Shown here: positions 1 to 6,974 of the stretch, piece by piece
Position numbering within the stretch: position 1 is the stretch's first letter
How the letters are laid out: every line of letters begins with the position of its first letter
DNA from: a virus
DNA length: 53,075 bases
Direction: 5' to 3' (one strand)
IMG/VR virus record: IMGVR_UViG_3300042350_002696
Span: 1-53,075 of that record
Translations under genes and position numbers: made by a program
The notes under the pieces: model-generated
Seen by the model: the letters and a program-made list of their open reading frames with translations, nothing else
The model's database searches: none
Told to the model about the DNA's origin: nothing

Positions 1-56
1 TTTCGATATATCCATCTGTAAACCTTTTGACTAACTATTAATCTATATATCTTATT

Positions 57-395
57 CTACTTAGAGTTCTGTAATTCTATACCAAAGACGATGCCAACAT
101 TATTGTTTTCAAATCCTGGTGTGATGTAACCTATTACATTATCATTAAAATCGTATGTTGTTCTGATAAAAGGAAGCACTTCGTAATTGCCGTATCCAGA
201 CACTACGCCAAATTCATGGTTCCACTTGGATCGTGTTATTTGAACACCGGCGTACGCGCTTAAAGCATCTTCGCTGTTATAATAAGCGCCGGCGATAAAA
301 CTATCGTCTTGTAAACGGATATGAGGATGAATGCTATTGTAATGTTGTTCAAAGTCTAAATGAAAACTCAATGCTATTCCGTATATTAAATCCAT
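57..395 (-). CDS. Small beta-strand-rich phage protein, copy A
   Basis: 112 aa, ATG with an upstream GAGGAAA ribosome site; stop is TAG. I do not recognise a named function. The sequence alternates hydrophobic and polar residues in short strands ending in aromatic or glycine residues (GYGNYEVLPFIRTTYDF, GIVFGIEL), as in small outer-membrane-like beta proteins. It is a clear paralogue of the protein at 44962-45288: both open with MDL and share an N-x-IHP motif, a GAY-x-NSE motif and a GY-x-x-x-EVLP motif. It lies just downstream of the curli adhesin gene and may be co-transcribed with it. Function unknown. Confidence 0.8.
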   Translation of the reverse strand: MDLIYGIALSFHLDFEQHYNSIHPHIRLQDDSFIAGAYYNSEDALSAYAGVQITRSKWNHEFGVVSGYGNYEVLPFIRTTYDFNDNVIGYITPGFENNNVGIVFGIELQNSK

Positions 396-408
396 TTTAA
401 TTTCCTCG

Positions 409-2091
409 CTACTGATTCACTGTTAAGTTACACCCCGCAGAAACATTACATACTCCGGATACAGTACTTCCATCGCTCATACTATGTGGCAAACTGTATG
501 TCTTAGAAGTTGATCCGGACTGGTTTAGAATAAAATTCCATGCTCCGCCACCGTTCTCTAACTGAACAGTCGCAGCATGACTGCCGCTTCCATCCTGAAT
601 TACGCTAGCATTATGATCGTTCCCAATTAACGTTAGATTTAAATAATGGTTCCCAGTTCCTTTTTGGTTCACGGACAGATCATTGCTGTTTCCGTTAACG
701 TTTAAGAACATGTTTTTTCCAGTTTCTCTTTGCTGTAGTATTAGGCTGTTTCCATTGCCGATGATGTCAGCCTCTAGATAGTGTCTAGATGATGTAGTTG
801 TTGTCTGTAAAATATCTGTGCTATTGTTATCACCATCGATATTTAAGATAGCATAATGGCTTCCACCAATCTGTTGGATCTGAACATCATTGTCGTTTCC
901 AACAATATTTACATTTGCATTATGACCGTTCGTCAAAGCAAGGTTGGCCGCTCTTCTCATCGCCTGTGAAGGATTGATACCTGACGAGTAAACCGGGGTT
1001 GGAGCAGATCCTGGGTTTGATACAGATCCTGAACCAGTCGCCGTTGATGTTGTTGTGTTGCCTGAATTGTAGTAGAATGTAATTTCTGCAATCTGCATAC
1101 TGTCACAGTTCAAACCACAGCCGTCTCCGGATTTAGTCGTGGGAAAGAATATGTAATAGTAGACATACGCATTGCTGTTTGTGACTGGAATTTTAGGACT
1201 GGTCCAGAATCTATCGTTACTAAGTGATAAAGCACCTTCTTGAATCAACGTCCAGTTTACACCGTCGTTACTTGCGTATAGCTTATAACTCGTCGGGTCT
1301 CTTCCTGAGAAGTCATTCGCAGTGGTAAGTGTAAACTCGTTTACCACTCGCCCAGCGTTTAGTTTAATAGTAACACCAGCGTTTTTCTTATCAAAGTTTA
1401 GATACTTTGTGTTTGGATTATTATCAAACGCTTGCGAAGCACCTTCACCCGATGGGCTGTTATTACTCGTAGGATAGTGATTGGTTATGTTAACATTCGA
1501 GCTGTTATTATAGATTGGAGTTGCGACAGCAGGTGGTGGCGCAGTCTGTCCCGCAGCCAACGGCGTTGAGCTTGGTGGAACATACGCTTGAAGTTGACTA
1601 TTCGTTGGGTTATCTTGAGTGACAGACCACGAACCGCTTTGACCAAGACTATATCCTTGACCGGTAGTGATGAGAGTTCCCCACATACCGTTGCCGTTAT
1701 AGAAGATCGCTCCGTTGGCTAATGCTCGAAACGAGCCTGTGTTGTTAATTATTTTGTATCTTGTGCCGTCGCTATTGAACACGGCCATACCGTAGGTGCC
1801 AGGATTGGTTGTACTATTAAAGAACCCAATGTATCTGCCATTACTGTTTGCGTCTGCAGTTTGTGCAGCTGTCCATCTAGCAGCCGAATTAGTCTGAGTA
1901 GCATAGTTCACGCTCGCAAAGATATAGTTAAATCCGCTCGCATGCAGTGTTCCGCCGGAAATATACCACTGCACGTCGAATATCTGCGCAGTGCTGAGCT
2001 TTAAGTCAGTGATAGCCGCAGCGGCAATACTAACGAACATAAGGTAAACGAGTATCGCGCTACTGAGTCTGGATAGTAGTGATAGAAACAT
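409..2091 (-). CDS. Large curlin-repeat adhesin with discoidin-like domain
   Basis: 560 aa from the ATG at 2091, chosen because GGAGGAACG sits just upstream; an ATG four codons earlier has no such site. Residues 1-26 form a signal peptide (hydrophobic core ending AAAA). Roughly residues 220-345 resemble an F5/8 type C (discoidin) carbohydrate-binding domain (SYKLYASNDGVNWTLI, then a C-terminal strand pattern). Residues about 390-555 carry curlin-like repeats with the N-G-N/D-N spacing and alternating Ile/Gln/Asn (IVGNDNDVQIQQ, IGNGNSLILQQ, VNGNSNDLSVNQ). Its start lies 32 nt inside the FecR-domain gene. By context it is the likely cargo of the phage CsgG/CsgF exporter: a secreted amyloid-forming adhesin. 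Stop is TAG. Confidence 0.8.
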   Translation of the reverse strand: MFLSLLSRLSSAILVYLMFVSIAAAAITDLKLSTAQIFDVQWYISGGTLHASGFNYIFASVNYATQTNSAARWTAAQTADANSNGRYIGFFNSTTNPGTYGMAVFNSDGTRYKIINNTGSFRALANGAIFYNGNGMWGTLITTGQGYSLGQSGSWSVTQDNPTNSQLQAYVPPSSTPLAAGQTAPPPAVATPIYNNSSNVNITNHYPTSNNSPSGEGASQAFDNNPNTKYLNFDKKNAGVTIKLNAGRVVNEFTLTTANDFSGRDPTSYKLYASNDGVNWTLIQEGALSLSNDRFWTSPKIPVTNSNAYVYYYIFFPTTKSGDGCGLNCDSMQIAEITFYYNSGNTTTSTATGSGSVSNPGSAPTPVYSSGINPSQAMRRAANLALTNGHNANVNIVGNDNDVQIQQIGGSHYAILNIDGDNNSTDILQTTTTSSRHYLEADIIGNGNSLILQQRETGKNMFLNVNGNSNDLSVNQKGTGNHYLNLTLIGNDHNASVIQDGSGSHAATVQLENGGGAWNFILNQSGSTSKTYSLPHSMSDGSTVSGVCNVSAGCNLTVNQ

Positions 2092-3157
2092 TCGTTCCTC
2101 CATCGTTTATTTGTACAACCGCAAATACTCCATCCTGAGTTACGTTATACGTTCCGTTCGTATCTAAACTTGTTGTCAGCATTGATATATGCGGTGAACG
2201 ATCAGAATCTAATAACATGAACTCTTCATTCACGACTGCGCGTATCCATGGAAAGTTCTTAATGTTAGGTAGTACTTCGCTTTCTTCCTCTTCTAGCATA
2301 CTCTCAAGAGATGCCACGTTGATTTCTAGAAGATTATCCAAATAAGTGTTATTCACTCTGTTTACGTCAAGCGAGTTGGTCGTTAATTCTTCATCTTCAG
2401 CAAGCAAGTCTTCAGAGAGTTCTTCATTCTCTAAGAGATCAACATCAAGTTCGGTTCGTATCTCTTCCTCTTCTTCATCGTTAGAAAATCCGCCTGGAAA
2501 TTCTGATGGAGGAACTATGATAAGATTGTTATTGATGTTTGATTGATCTAAAAGAAGTTTACGAGGATCCGCCGGAGATAGCCCGCTGTGAGACACCATA
2601 GTTGCTTGATAAGATTCATTTAGCATCACGGTTCCGCCATCAGTACTCACTGAGATGGATCCGACTGGGCATTCGTCTTCATTGAGAGTTTCGTCTGGGC
2701 AGCTAGGTAGGAGAATGATTAGACTGCGACCAAGCTCGTCAACCGTCATAGAGAAGTCTGTTCCTCTGACCGTAATGCTTGCCGTTGGCGTGCGGATGTC
2801 GACGTTCTCTCTGCTAGTTTTGGCTAGCAGACCAGATGTCATCTGAACTGTTCCAAGAGCAACCTCCATCGACATCTTACCAGCGCTCGTGTTTGGATCG
2901 TACACAAAATCATCAATCACTAGCTCACTCTGCTCTGTAATTTCAACTCGCGTGCCATCTTCAAATGTTAGGCCGAGCCGAGTATTAGCAGTAATTAATT
3001 GATCTAACATTTCAACACCAAAGCCCATCTCAACAGTGAGTTTATCACTGTCTCTTCTGGCTTCAGCTGCATTTCCTTTGAAATCAGTCACGGTCCCAAC
3101 TTCGGCAATCGCGAAGTTGGGAATGATCATCATTACGATGAATAAGATTCTCCACAT
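2060..3157 (-). CDS. FecR-domain secreted protein of the curli operon
   Basis: 365 aa from the ATG at 3157, which follows the stop of the upstream curlin gene by one base. Starting here exposes a signal peptide (MWRILFIVMMIIPNFAIA). Residues about 25-170 match a FecR domain: an early GTV motif, FEDGTRVEI, then TPTASITVRGTDFSM, which is characteristic of the family. The C-terminal half has an acidic Glu/Asp-rich stretch. FecR domains occur in periplasmic or surface proteins that bind or sense ligands. Position between two curlin-type genes suggests a role in export or fibre anchoring; that role is inferred from neighbourhood only. Confidence 0.85.
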   Translation of the reverse strand: MWRILFIVMMIIPNFAIAEVGTVTDFKGNAAEARRDSDKLTVEMGFGVEMLDQLITANTRLGLTFEDGTRVEITEQSELVIDDFVYDPNTSAGKMSMEVALGTVQMTSGLLAKTSRENVDIRTPTASITVRGTDFSMTVDELGRSLIILLPSCPDETLNEDECPVGSISVSTDGGTVMLNESYQATMVSHSGLSPADPRKLLLDQSNINNNLIIVPPSEFPGGFSNDEEEEEIRTELDVDLLENEELSEDLLAEDEELTTNSLDVNRVNNTYLDNLLEINVASLESMLEEEESEVLPNIKNFPWIRAVVNEEFMLLDSDRSPHISMLTTSLDTNGTYNVTQDGVFAVVQINDGGTNVSITTIQTQ

Positions 3158-3158
3158 A

Positions 3159-3776
3159 TTAGTGCTGAACGATATCCACGGTGTTAGTATCTCCATCTAT
3201 GTCAACATTTACGATATGTCCTGTAGATGTAGTCTGAGTAAGATTAATCACGTTGAAATCACTTGGTGTTGTCTGGCCGACGTTGAACACGTTGGTTGCA
3301 TCAGGAGCATTCAATGCAAAGTTGATTTCGTTATTATTACCAGTAAGATTGAGTGTAGTATCTGTGAGGTTGACTTGAATACCGCTGCAGTTACCGTTAA
3401 TGTAATCTTTACATAGAGTGATCACGTTATCGTTACCTATGACGGCTGCGACGAAATTATTGTCGACTCCGCCACTGATATTTGAAAGCACTTCGTTTAG
3501 ATCACCTTCAACACGATATTCATAGTTCGTGTCGTTAGCACTTACTTGAATAAAGATGTCAGCAATGTTTCCGTCACCATCTTGAACAATCTCGACGTTG
3601 ATGTCGTTACCGTTCACGATCATAGGAGCCGCATCGGTGTTGATTCTGTTGTTTCCATTTTGCTGAAGTACGTTTACGTTAGTACTATTTCCAGCCTGGT
3701 CGATATAAACTTCGCTTGCGAATGATGGAACCGCGATTCCTATCATAAGAGCAGAAGTTAATAATAGGTTTTTCAT
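3159..3776 (-). CDS. Curlin-repeat (CsgA/CsgB-like) secreted protein
   Basis: 205 aa with a signal peptide (MKNLLLTSALMIGIAVPSFA). The mature part is made of curlin-like units: Q-x-G-N-S-x-x-V-x-V-x-Q-x-G-N-x-N and repeated G(N/D)xNxV/I patterns, spaced about 20-40 residues, with high Asn/Asp/Thr. This is the composition of functional amyloid subunits exported by CsgG. Two cysteines (in a DYINGNCSG segment and before it) are unusual for CsgA. An AAGGAAATAA ribosome site precedes the ATG. It sits between csgG and the FecR gene in one tightly packed operon. Confidence 0.8.
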   Translation of the reverse strand: MKNLLLTSALMIGIAVPSFASEVYIDQAGNSTNVNVLQQNGNNRINTDAAPMIVNGNDINVEIVQDGDGNIADIFIQVSANDTNYEYRVEGDLNEVLSNISGGVDNNFVAAVIGNDNVITLCKDYINGNCSGIQVNLTDTTLNLTGNNNEINFALNAPDATNVFNVGQTTPSDFNVINLTQTTSTGHIVNVDIDGDTNTVDIVQH

Positions 3777-3794
3777 TTGAGTTATTTCCTTTTG

Positions 3795-4568
3795 TTATTG
3801 TTTGAAAGCCCAGTAGCCGTTCTCGGCACCTTCTTTGATCATTTCAACAACTGCGGCCTGAATCGCGAGTCTTACTGCATGGTTCACAGGTTCGTTCTGT
3901 GAATTACCAATTTCAAGTTCGACGTTCTCAGTACCTGCCTCTATAAACTTGAAAACACCTAAATTTGTACTTGTACTTAATACGGTTTTTGATACTGCTG
4001 TACTTGTTAAAACTTCACCAGATTTTACAGAAACAGCTCGCATTGAGACAGTGATCACATCTTCAGTGTAACGAGTGCTAGGTCCTATGCCAAGGTATCT
4101 TGCACCTGCGCCACCGGTTAATGTATTTGAATCGTAGCCAACGATTGCTCCCTCAACGATTACTCCTGCGAATAGCATAGGTGATAAAGGAGTTTCGTCA
4201 CCAACTTCTTCTCTCGTCTGACGTATAATCTGACGTTCGCGTGCTAGGTTCTCTAACCCTACACGTTCTACAACTCGGAACCAAGTTCCGTTTCCAGCAT
4301 CACGCAATGCTTTGATCACGTATTGTTCTGCACCCTGTGTAACTGCAGTCGAGATGTTAGCAAGTTTTTCGCTCGGTAGTCTCTGACCTGTCTTATCTTC
4401 GAACGAATACACCGCAACGACCATCGCACCCTGTGCTGGTGGCGGAAGATTAATGAAATCTTTCTCTGTCACGACGGCCTTTGGTGATTCAATTGGTATT
4501 CGATTCACTGTGGTAGAGCAGCCAGCAACGAGACCTGCGAATAAGAGTGATAATACTATCTTTTTCAT
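3795..4568 (-). CDS. csgG: CsgG-like outer-membrane curli secretion channel
   Basis: 257 aa, close to the usual CsgG length (about 260-280). The N terminus is a lipoprotein signal with lipobox LVAGC (Cys17). CsgG hallmarks are visible: PPPAQGAMVVAVYSFEDKTGQ, GTWFRVVERVGLENLARERQ near residue 100, and the C-terminal helix with AVRLAIQAAVVEMI. Known role: a nonameric outer-membrane pore exporting curli subunits. The ATG overlaps the stop of csgF, so the two are translationally coupled. No csgE, csgC or csgD is present in the window; the phage may borrow them or not need them. Confidence 0.93.
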   Translation of the reverse strand: MKKIVLSLLFAGLVAGCSTTVNRIPIESPKAVVTEKDFINLPPPAQGAMVVAVYSFEDKTGQRLPSEKLANISTAVTQGAEQYVIKALRDAGNGTWFRVVERVGLENLARERQIIRQTREEVGDETPLSPMLFAGVIVEGAIVGYDSNTLTGGAGARYLGIGPSTRYTEDVITVSMRAVSVKSGEVLTSTAVSKTVLSTSTNLGVFKFIEAGTENVELEIGNSQNEPVNHAVRLAIQAAVVEMIKEGAENGYWAFKQ

Positions 4569-5023
4569 TAGAATGCAAACTCCCCTACTGGTACATCAAA
4601 GCTGGATGCTAAGTCTCCGTTTGAGTCGTAGACTTCTATGTATATTCTATCGTCTGTTCCACGCATCCACTTTATTCTGTCACCAAATGGTGTCTCGACT
4701 TCTGTCCATTCTCCAACGACAGCACCACCGCCTTCGCCAAATAGGTTATCCGCTATCTGACGCGAGAGCTGTGCGTATATTCTTGATTCAAGGTTGTTTT
4801 GAAATTTGTAGACGTTGCTATTGCGATACTCGCGCTCAGCGCGCTCGATAGCAGCGAGTTCATCAGCGATTATCTTGTCTTTTCTTTGTTGCTCTAACTG
4901 ATGAATTGTAAGTACGTGTGTACTATATCCGTTTCCGCTAAACGCTGGGCTATTGAATTCAAAAACTTCAGCGTATGCAGGCGTACTTAAACATAAAGAT
5001 GTTATAAGCAGTCTCTTTATCAT
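4568..5023 (-). CDS. csgF: CsgF-like curli assembly factor
   Basis: 151 aa with a signal peptide (MIKRLLITSLCLSTPAYA). The mature N terminus carries the CsgF motif that plugs into the CsgG pore: FEFNSPAFSGNGYST, comparable to the family F-x-N-P-x-F-G-G-N. A second CsgF block follows (LESRIYAQLSRQIADNLFGE). Known role: docks in the CsgG constriction and helps anchor the nucleator at the cell surface. First gene of the curli operon. No strong sigma-70-like promoter was recognised directly upstream; a late-type promoter at 5698 could serve the whole block. Confidence 0.9.
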   Translation of the reverse strand: MIKRLLITSLCLSTPAYAEVFEFNSPAFSGNGYSTHVLTIHQLEQQRKDKIIADELAAIERAEREYRNSNVYKFQNNLESRIYAQLSRQIADNLFGEGGGAVVGEWTEVETPFGDRIKWMRGTDDRIYIEVYDSNGDLASSFDVPVGEFAF

Positions 5024-5084
5024 GCTTTCTTTCCTCTGTTATCATAACAAAATCAAGAATGGCATTATAAAGAGTCGATGGTTG

Positions 5085-5381
5085 TTATTTCTTTTCTAAC
5101 TTAGGAGTTTCTTTTTCAGGTAGAACTTCTATCGTATCTTTGGAAATTCTGAGTTCTTCTTGTCTCTCAAGAATCATGTCAAGCTTCGTTCTCAATCTTA
5201 TCAGATCATTGTCTAACATTCTTATTCTATCAATAAGAGCGATGAGAGTCATATGGGATTCACCGACAACTGGATCTACCTCTTCGGTCACCCACGTCCA
5301 AATATAATAAATGAAATAGCCTAAGCCGAAGGCGGCTATGATGGGAAAACCATACTGACTTATTGCTGCTGCGATATCCAA
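5085..5381 (-). CDS. Small membrane protein with coiled coil, copy 1
   Basis: 98 aa. The start codon is TTG (5379-5381), as in the neighbouring paralogue; there is no better ATG. One N-terminal membrane segment (about residues 8-30, FPIIAAFGLGYFIYYIWTW) is followed by a predicted coiled coil (LIDRIRMLDNDLIRLRTKLDMILERQEEL) and a charged tail. It resembles the protein encoded just upstream (5399-5677). Topology fits a small holin-like or Rz-like lysis accessory protein, but nothing in the sequence proves that. Confidence 0.75.
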   Translation of the reverse strand: MDIAAAISQYGFPIIAAFGLGYFIYYIWTWVTEEVDPVVGESHMTLIALIDRIRMLDNDLIRLRTKLDMILERQEELRISKDTIEVLPEKETPKLEKK

Positions 5382-5398
5382 ATTCTAATCCGCTCTCT

Positions 5399-5677
5399 TT
5401 AGTCTTTTCTTGCGTCTTTTTGCCCGTCGGCTCTTGCAATTCTGTCTAAATCTGGCTTTACACCAAAGGCATTACACATTTGAACATCGATACGAACGAG
5501 TTCATTGTTCATGGTCTTTACTCTATTGTCCAAAGCCATAACAAACCCGCGTTGTGTCTTTATACTATCTAGAACTCCAGCAAGTATAAATCGTAGCGTG
5601 AGGAACACAAAGAAGCCTCCTGCTAAAGAAGCTGCAATTGGAAACCCTACGTCTGATACTAAACTTAAAAAATCCAA
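5399..5677 (-). CDS. Small membrane protein with coiled coil, copy 2
   Basis: 92 aa, TTG start at 5675-5677 preceded by a strong AGGAGG eight bases upstream. One membrane helix (about residues 10-36) then a short coiled coil (MALDNRVKTMNNELVRIDVQM). It shares with the protein at 5085-5381 the MD-x(5)-GFPI N terminus and the helix-plus-coiled-coil plan, so this is probably a tandem duplication. A T4-type late octamer TATAAATA lies about 20 bp upstream, so late expression is likely. Function unknown. Confidence 0.75.
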   Translation of the reverse strand: MDFLSLVSDVGFPIAASLAGGFFVFLTLRFILAGVLDSIKTQRGFVMALDNRVKTMNNELVRIDVQMCNAFGVKPDLDRIARADGQKDARKD

Positions 5678-5697
5678 TTAGGGATCCTCCTCGTCAG

Positions 5698-5705
5698 TAT
5701 TTATA
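5698..5705 (-). promoter_or_regulatory. T4-type late promoter (TATAAATA)
   Basis: Exact TATAAATA on the minus strand, about 20 bp before the TTG start at 5677 and its AGGAGG site. Confidence 0.65.
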
Positions 5706-5709
5706 AAAA

Positions 5710-5732
5710 AAGGAGGGCGCGAAACCCTCCTT
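5710..5732 (-). terminator. Rho-independent terminator
   Basis: AAGGAGGG / CCCTCCTT stem with a GCGCGAA-type loop, followed on the minus strand by a run of T. It lies just after the stop of the gene at 5760-6149 and separates it from the 5677-start genes. Confidence 0.8.
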
Positions 5733-5759
5733 TTTACTTTTTGCTATAATTCTTTTGGA

Positions 5760-6149
5760 TTAGAAGCTAAGAGAAACGCCGACGACGCTGTCAATGTACT
5801 CGAAGCTGCCATCGAAGTTATTCTCGAGGTATGCTTCTGCGCTTACTTTACCAAGGTTAATGCTTGGGACGTAGGTTGCACCAAGAACTGCACCTTCAAA
5901 TGCGGAGCTATTGAACTGAATGAAGTCGTCGCCATCATAGATAGCAAGATCGGTTTCAGCCCAGATGCCAAGACCTTCGATAGGTGCATAAGCAAGACGT
6001 GGAGTTAGAACAGAAGTGAAGACGGTGGTGTCGGTGTTATATTCAGTAACAAGTTCAGTGTCAAGAGCGAGACCATTGCCGAAATCCATGGCGGAAGCTA
6101 CAGAAGTCATCGAGAGAACAGCTGCAGTTGCAAGAAGAAACTTTTTCAT
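5760..6149 (-). CDS. Small predicted outer-membrane beta-barrel protein
   Basis: 129 aa from the ATG at 6149 (AAGGAATACAAA ribosome site); a 12-codon longer reading has none. Signal peptide MKKFLLATAAVLSMTSVASA. The mature chain shows amphipathic beta-strands (ALDTELVTEYNTDT, LGIWAETDLAIYDG, SAEAYLENNFDG) and ends in aromatic Phe after VVGVSLSF, the usual end of an outer-membrane strand. At about 110 mature residues it is short for a complete barrel. It starts about 30 bp after the coding piece of the tmRNA and is probably on the same transcript; a terminator follows its stop. Confidence 0.75.
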   Translation of the reverse strand: MKKFLLATAAVLSMTSVASAMDFGNGLALDTELVTEYNTDTTVFTSVLTPRLAYAPIEGLGIWAETDLAIYDGDDFIQFNSSAFEGAVLGATYVPSINLGKVSAEAYLENNFDGSFEYIDSVVGVSLSF

Positions 6150-6164
6150 TTTGTATTCCTTTGA

Positions 6165-6349
6165 GTTGGTTGGTGTGAGTGTCACCAGTTCTGTTTCGAG
6201 GTCGGTGACCCACCCAAGTAGATTATGCTGCGAGAGCGTAAGCTACAGGAGCTGCGTTTGTGTTTGCAGTTGTAATTTTGGCTGAATAACGTAGGCCAAC
6301 ACGGTAATCTCCACTTGCTTTCAACACCTGTCGATCCCTAGTCAGCCCC
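6165..6349 (-). ncRNA. ssrA: tmRNA coding piece (5' part of permuted ssrA)
   Basis: The minus strand begins GGGGCTGAC at 6349, then GGGATCGACAGG, matching the conserved 5' end of tmRNA. A TTGGC/GCCAA hairpin precedes the tag frame at the position of pseudoknot 1. The tag runs from a GCA resume codon (6265-6267) to TAA (6223-6225) and encodes ANTNAAPVAYALAA, with the ALAA end recognised by ClpXP/ClpAP-type proteases. A GTCACC/GGTGAC hairpin (6181-6209) follows. The 3' boundary is approximate. GGGGCTG pairs with CAGCTCC of the acceptor piece, which lies upstream in the transcript, so the gene is circularly permuted. Confidence 0.88.
6223..6267 (-). other. tmRNA tag-peptide reading frame
   Basis: Fourteen codons plus TAA: A-N-T-N-A-A-P-V-A-Y-A-L-A-A. 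The first Ala is the resume codon. This is longer than the common 10-residue tag of gamma-proteobacteria and similar in length to alphaproteobacterial tags. Confidence 0.85.
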
Positions 6350-6708
6350 GCCAAAAGTAAATTAAAGGTTATGAAGATTGTGATGGTCGTTGTCATATGT
6401 GTGAATTGCATGACAGTTATGACATAAAATTCTACACTTACTGATTTCTTCCATCAACATTTCCATACCCCAACGAGTAAGTTGTTTAGCAGAATATTTT
6501 GGATGCTTTGTGCTAGGATCCAAATGATCAAATGCTAATGCTTGTGGATGTTTATTAAAACCACAAATTTCGCATCCTCTGCTTATTTTATACTCATTTA
6601 GAAACGCGCGCCTTTCCAGACCCTTGTCTTTCTTATACTGCTTAAAAACTTCTTTATCTGCAAACATAGATTCCTCCTTTGTTTCGCAAACATCGTTTAA
6701 TTTACTTT
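6350..6708 (-). other. Intervening sequence of permuted tmRNA
   Basis: Segment between the CCA end of the acceptor piece and the GGGG start of the coding piece. Its two ends form a perfect 16-bp inverted repeat (6351-6366 with 6696-6711) that would extend the acceptor stem in the precursor. The loop is unusually long because it carries a complete HNH endonuclease gene. The stop codon of that gene lies inside the left arm of the repeat. Confidence 0.82.
6362..6667 (-). CDS. HNH homing-type endonuclease inside tmRNA intervening sequence
   Basis: 101 aa from the ATG at 6667, preceded by AAAGGAGGAATCT; a longer frame would run through the tmRNA acceptor domain and is rejected. Typical small HNH nuclease: a zinc-binding pair CEICGF, the catalytic block LAFDHLDP, then CRILCHNCHA. 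Known role: metal-dependent double-strand or nicking endonuclease that often acts as a homing element. It lies wholly between the acceptor and coding pieces of the phage tmRNA, so the pre-tmRNA would also be its message. Probably a selfish insertion tolerated because the intervening loop is discarded during processing. Confidence 0.88.
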   Translation of the reverse strand: MFADKEVFKQYKKDKGLERRAFLNEYKISRGCEICGFNKHPQALAFDHLDPSTKHPKYSAKQLTRWGMEMLMEEISKCRILCHNCHAIHTYDNDHHNLHNL

Positions 6709-6768
6709 TGGTGGAGCTGCGGGGATTTGAACCCCGGTCCAGAATGTCTATCGTCTGCTTCAACGATT
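6709..6768 (-). ncRNA. ssrA: tmRNA acceptor piece (3' part of permuted ssrA)
   Basis: On the minus strand a T arm CGGGG-TTCAAAT-CCCCG (6720-6736) is followed by CAGCTCC, A, and CCA (6709-6711): exactly the 3' end of tmRNA. CAGCTCC pairs with GGGGCTG of the coding piece about 360 bp further downstream. The 5' boundary is set near the predicted start site of the promoter at 6775-6804 and is approximate. Ala identity is expected from the conserved G-U pair at position 3-70 of the joined acceptor stem. Confidence 0.88.
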
Positions 6769-6774
6769 ACTAGT

Positions 6775-6804
6775 TATATATAAACCAATTTGAGAAAATG
6801 TCAA
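6775..6804 (-). promoter_or_regulatory. sigma-70-like promoter of tmRNA
   Basis: TTGACA (-35, 6799-6804) and TATATA (-10, 6775-6780), 18-bp spacing. Start site predicted just at the acceptor piece. Confidence 0.7.
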
Positions 6805-6814
6805 CTATTAAAAT

Positions 6815-6973
6815 TTAGTTCGGTTTATCTGTTGCATTTTTGTTACTATTGAAATCTTGGATCTTTTCGTAGTTGTTGATTGCATATTGGTTCAACAGAT
6901 ACGGAATGCTCGATACTAAGAACCAAGCGGGCCAGAACAATAGGTTACCGATAACGACGCTCATGTCTACCAT
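6815..6973 (-). CDS. Small single-helix membrane protein
   Basis: 52 aa from the ATG at 6973, with TTAGGAAATAAA upstream. Starts further upstream would overlap the kdsA end and lack a ribosome site. One membrane helix (SVVIGNLLFWPAWFLVSSI), then a short polar tail. It is the last gene of the kdsA/cupin group and overlaps the kdsA stop region by its ribosome site only. No function recognised. Confidence 0.65.
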   Translation of the reverse strand: MVDMSVVIGNLLFWPAWFLVSSIPYLLNQYAINNYEKIQDFNSNKNATDKPN

Positions 6974-6974
6974 T

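Noticed and set aside
6223-6411. 62-aa open frame ending AYALAA
   Set aside because: It is the tmRNA coding piece read as a protein; only the 14-codon tag is translated, on a rescued ribosome.
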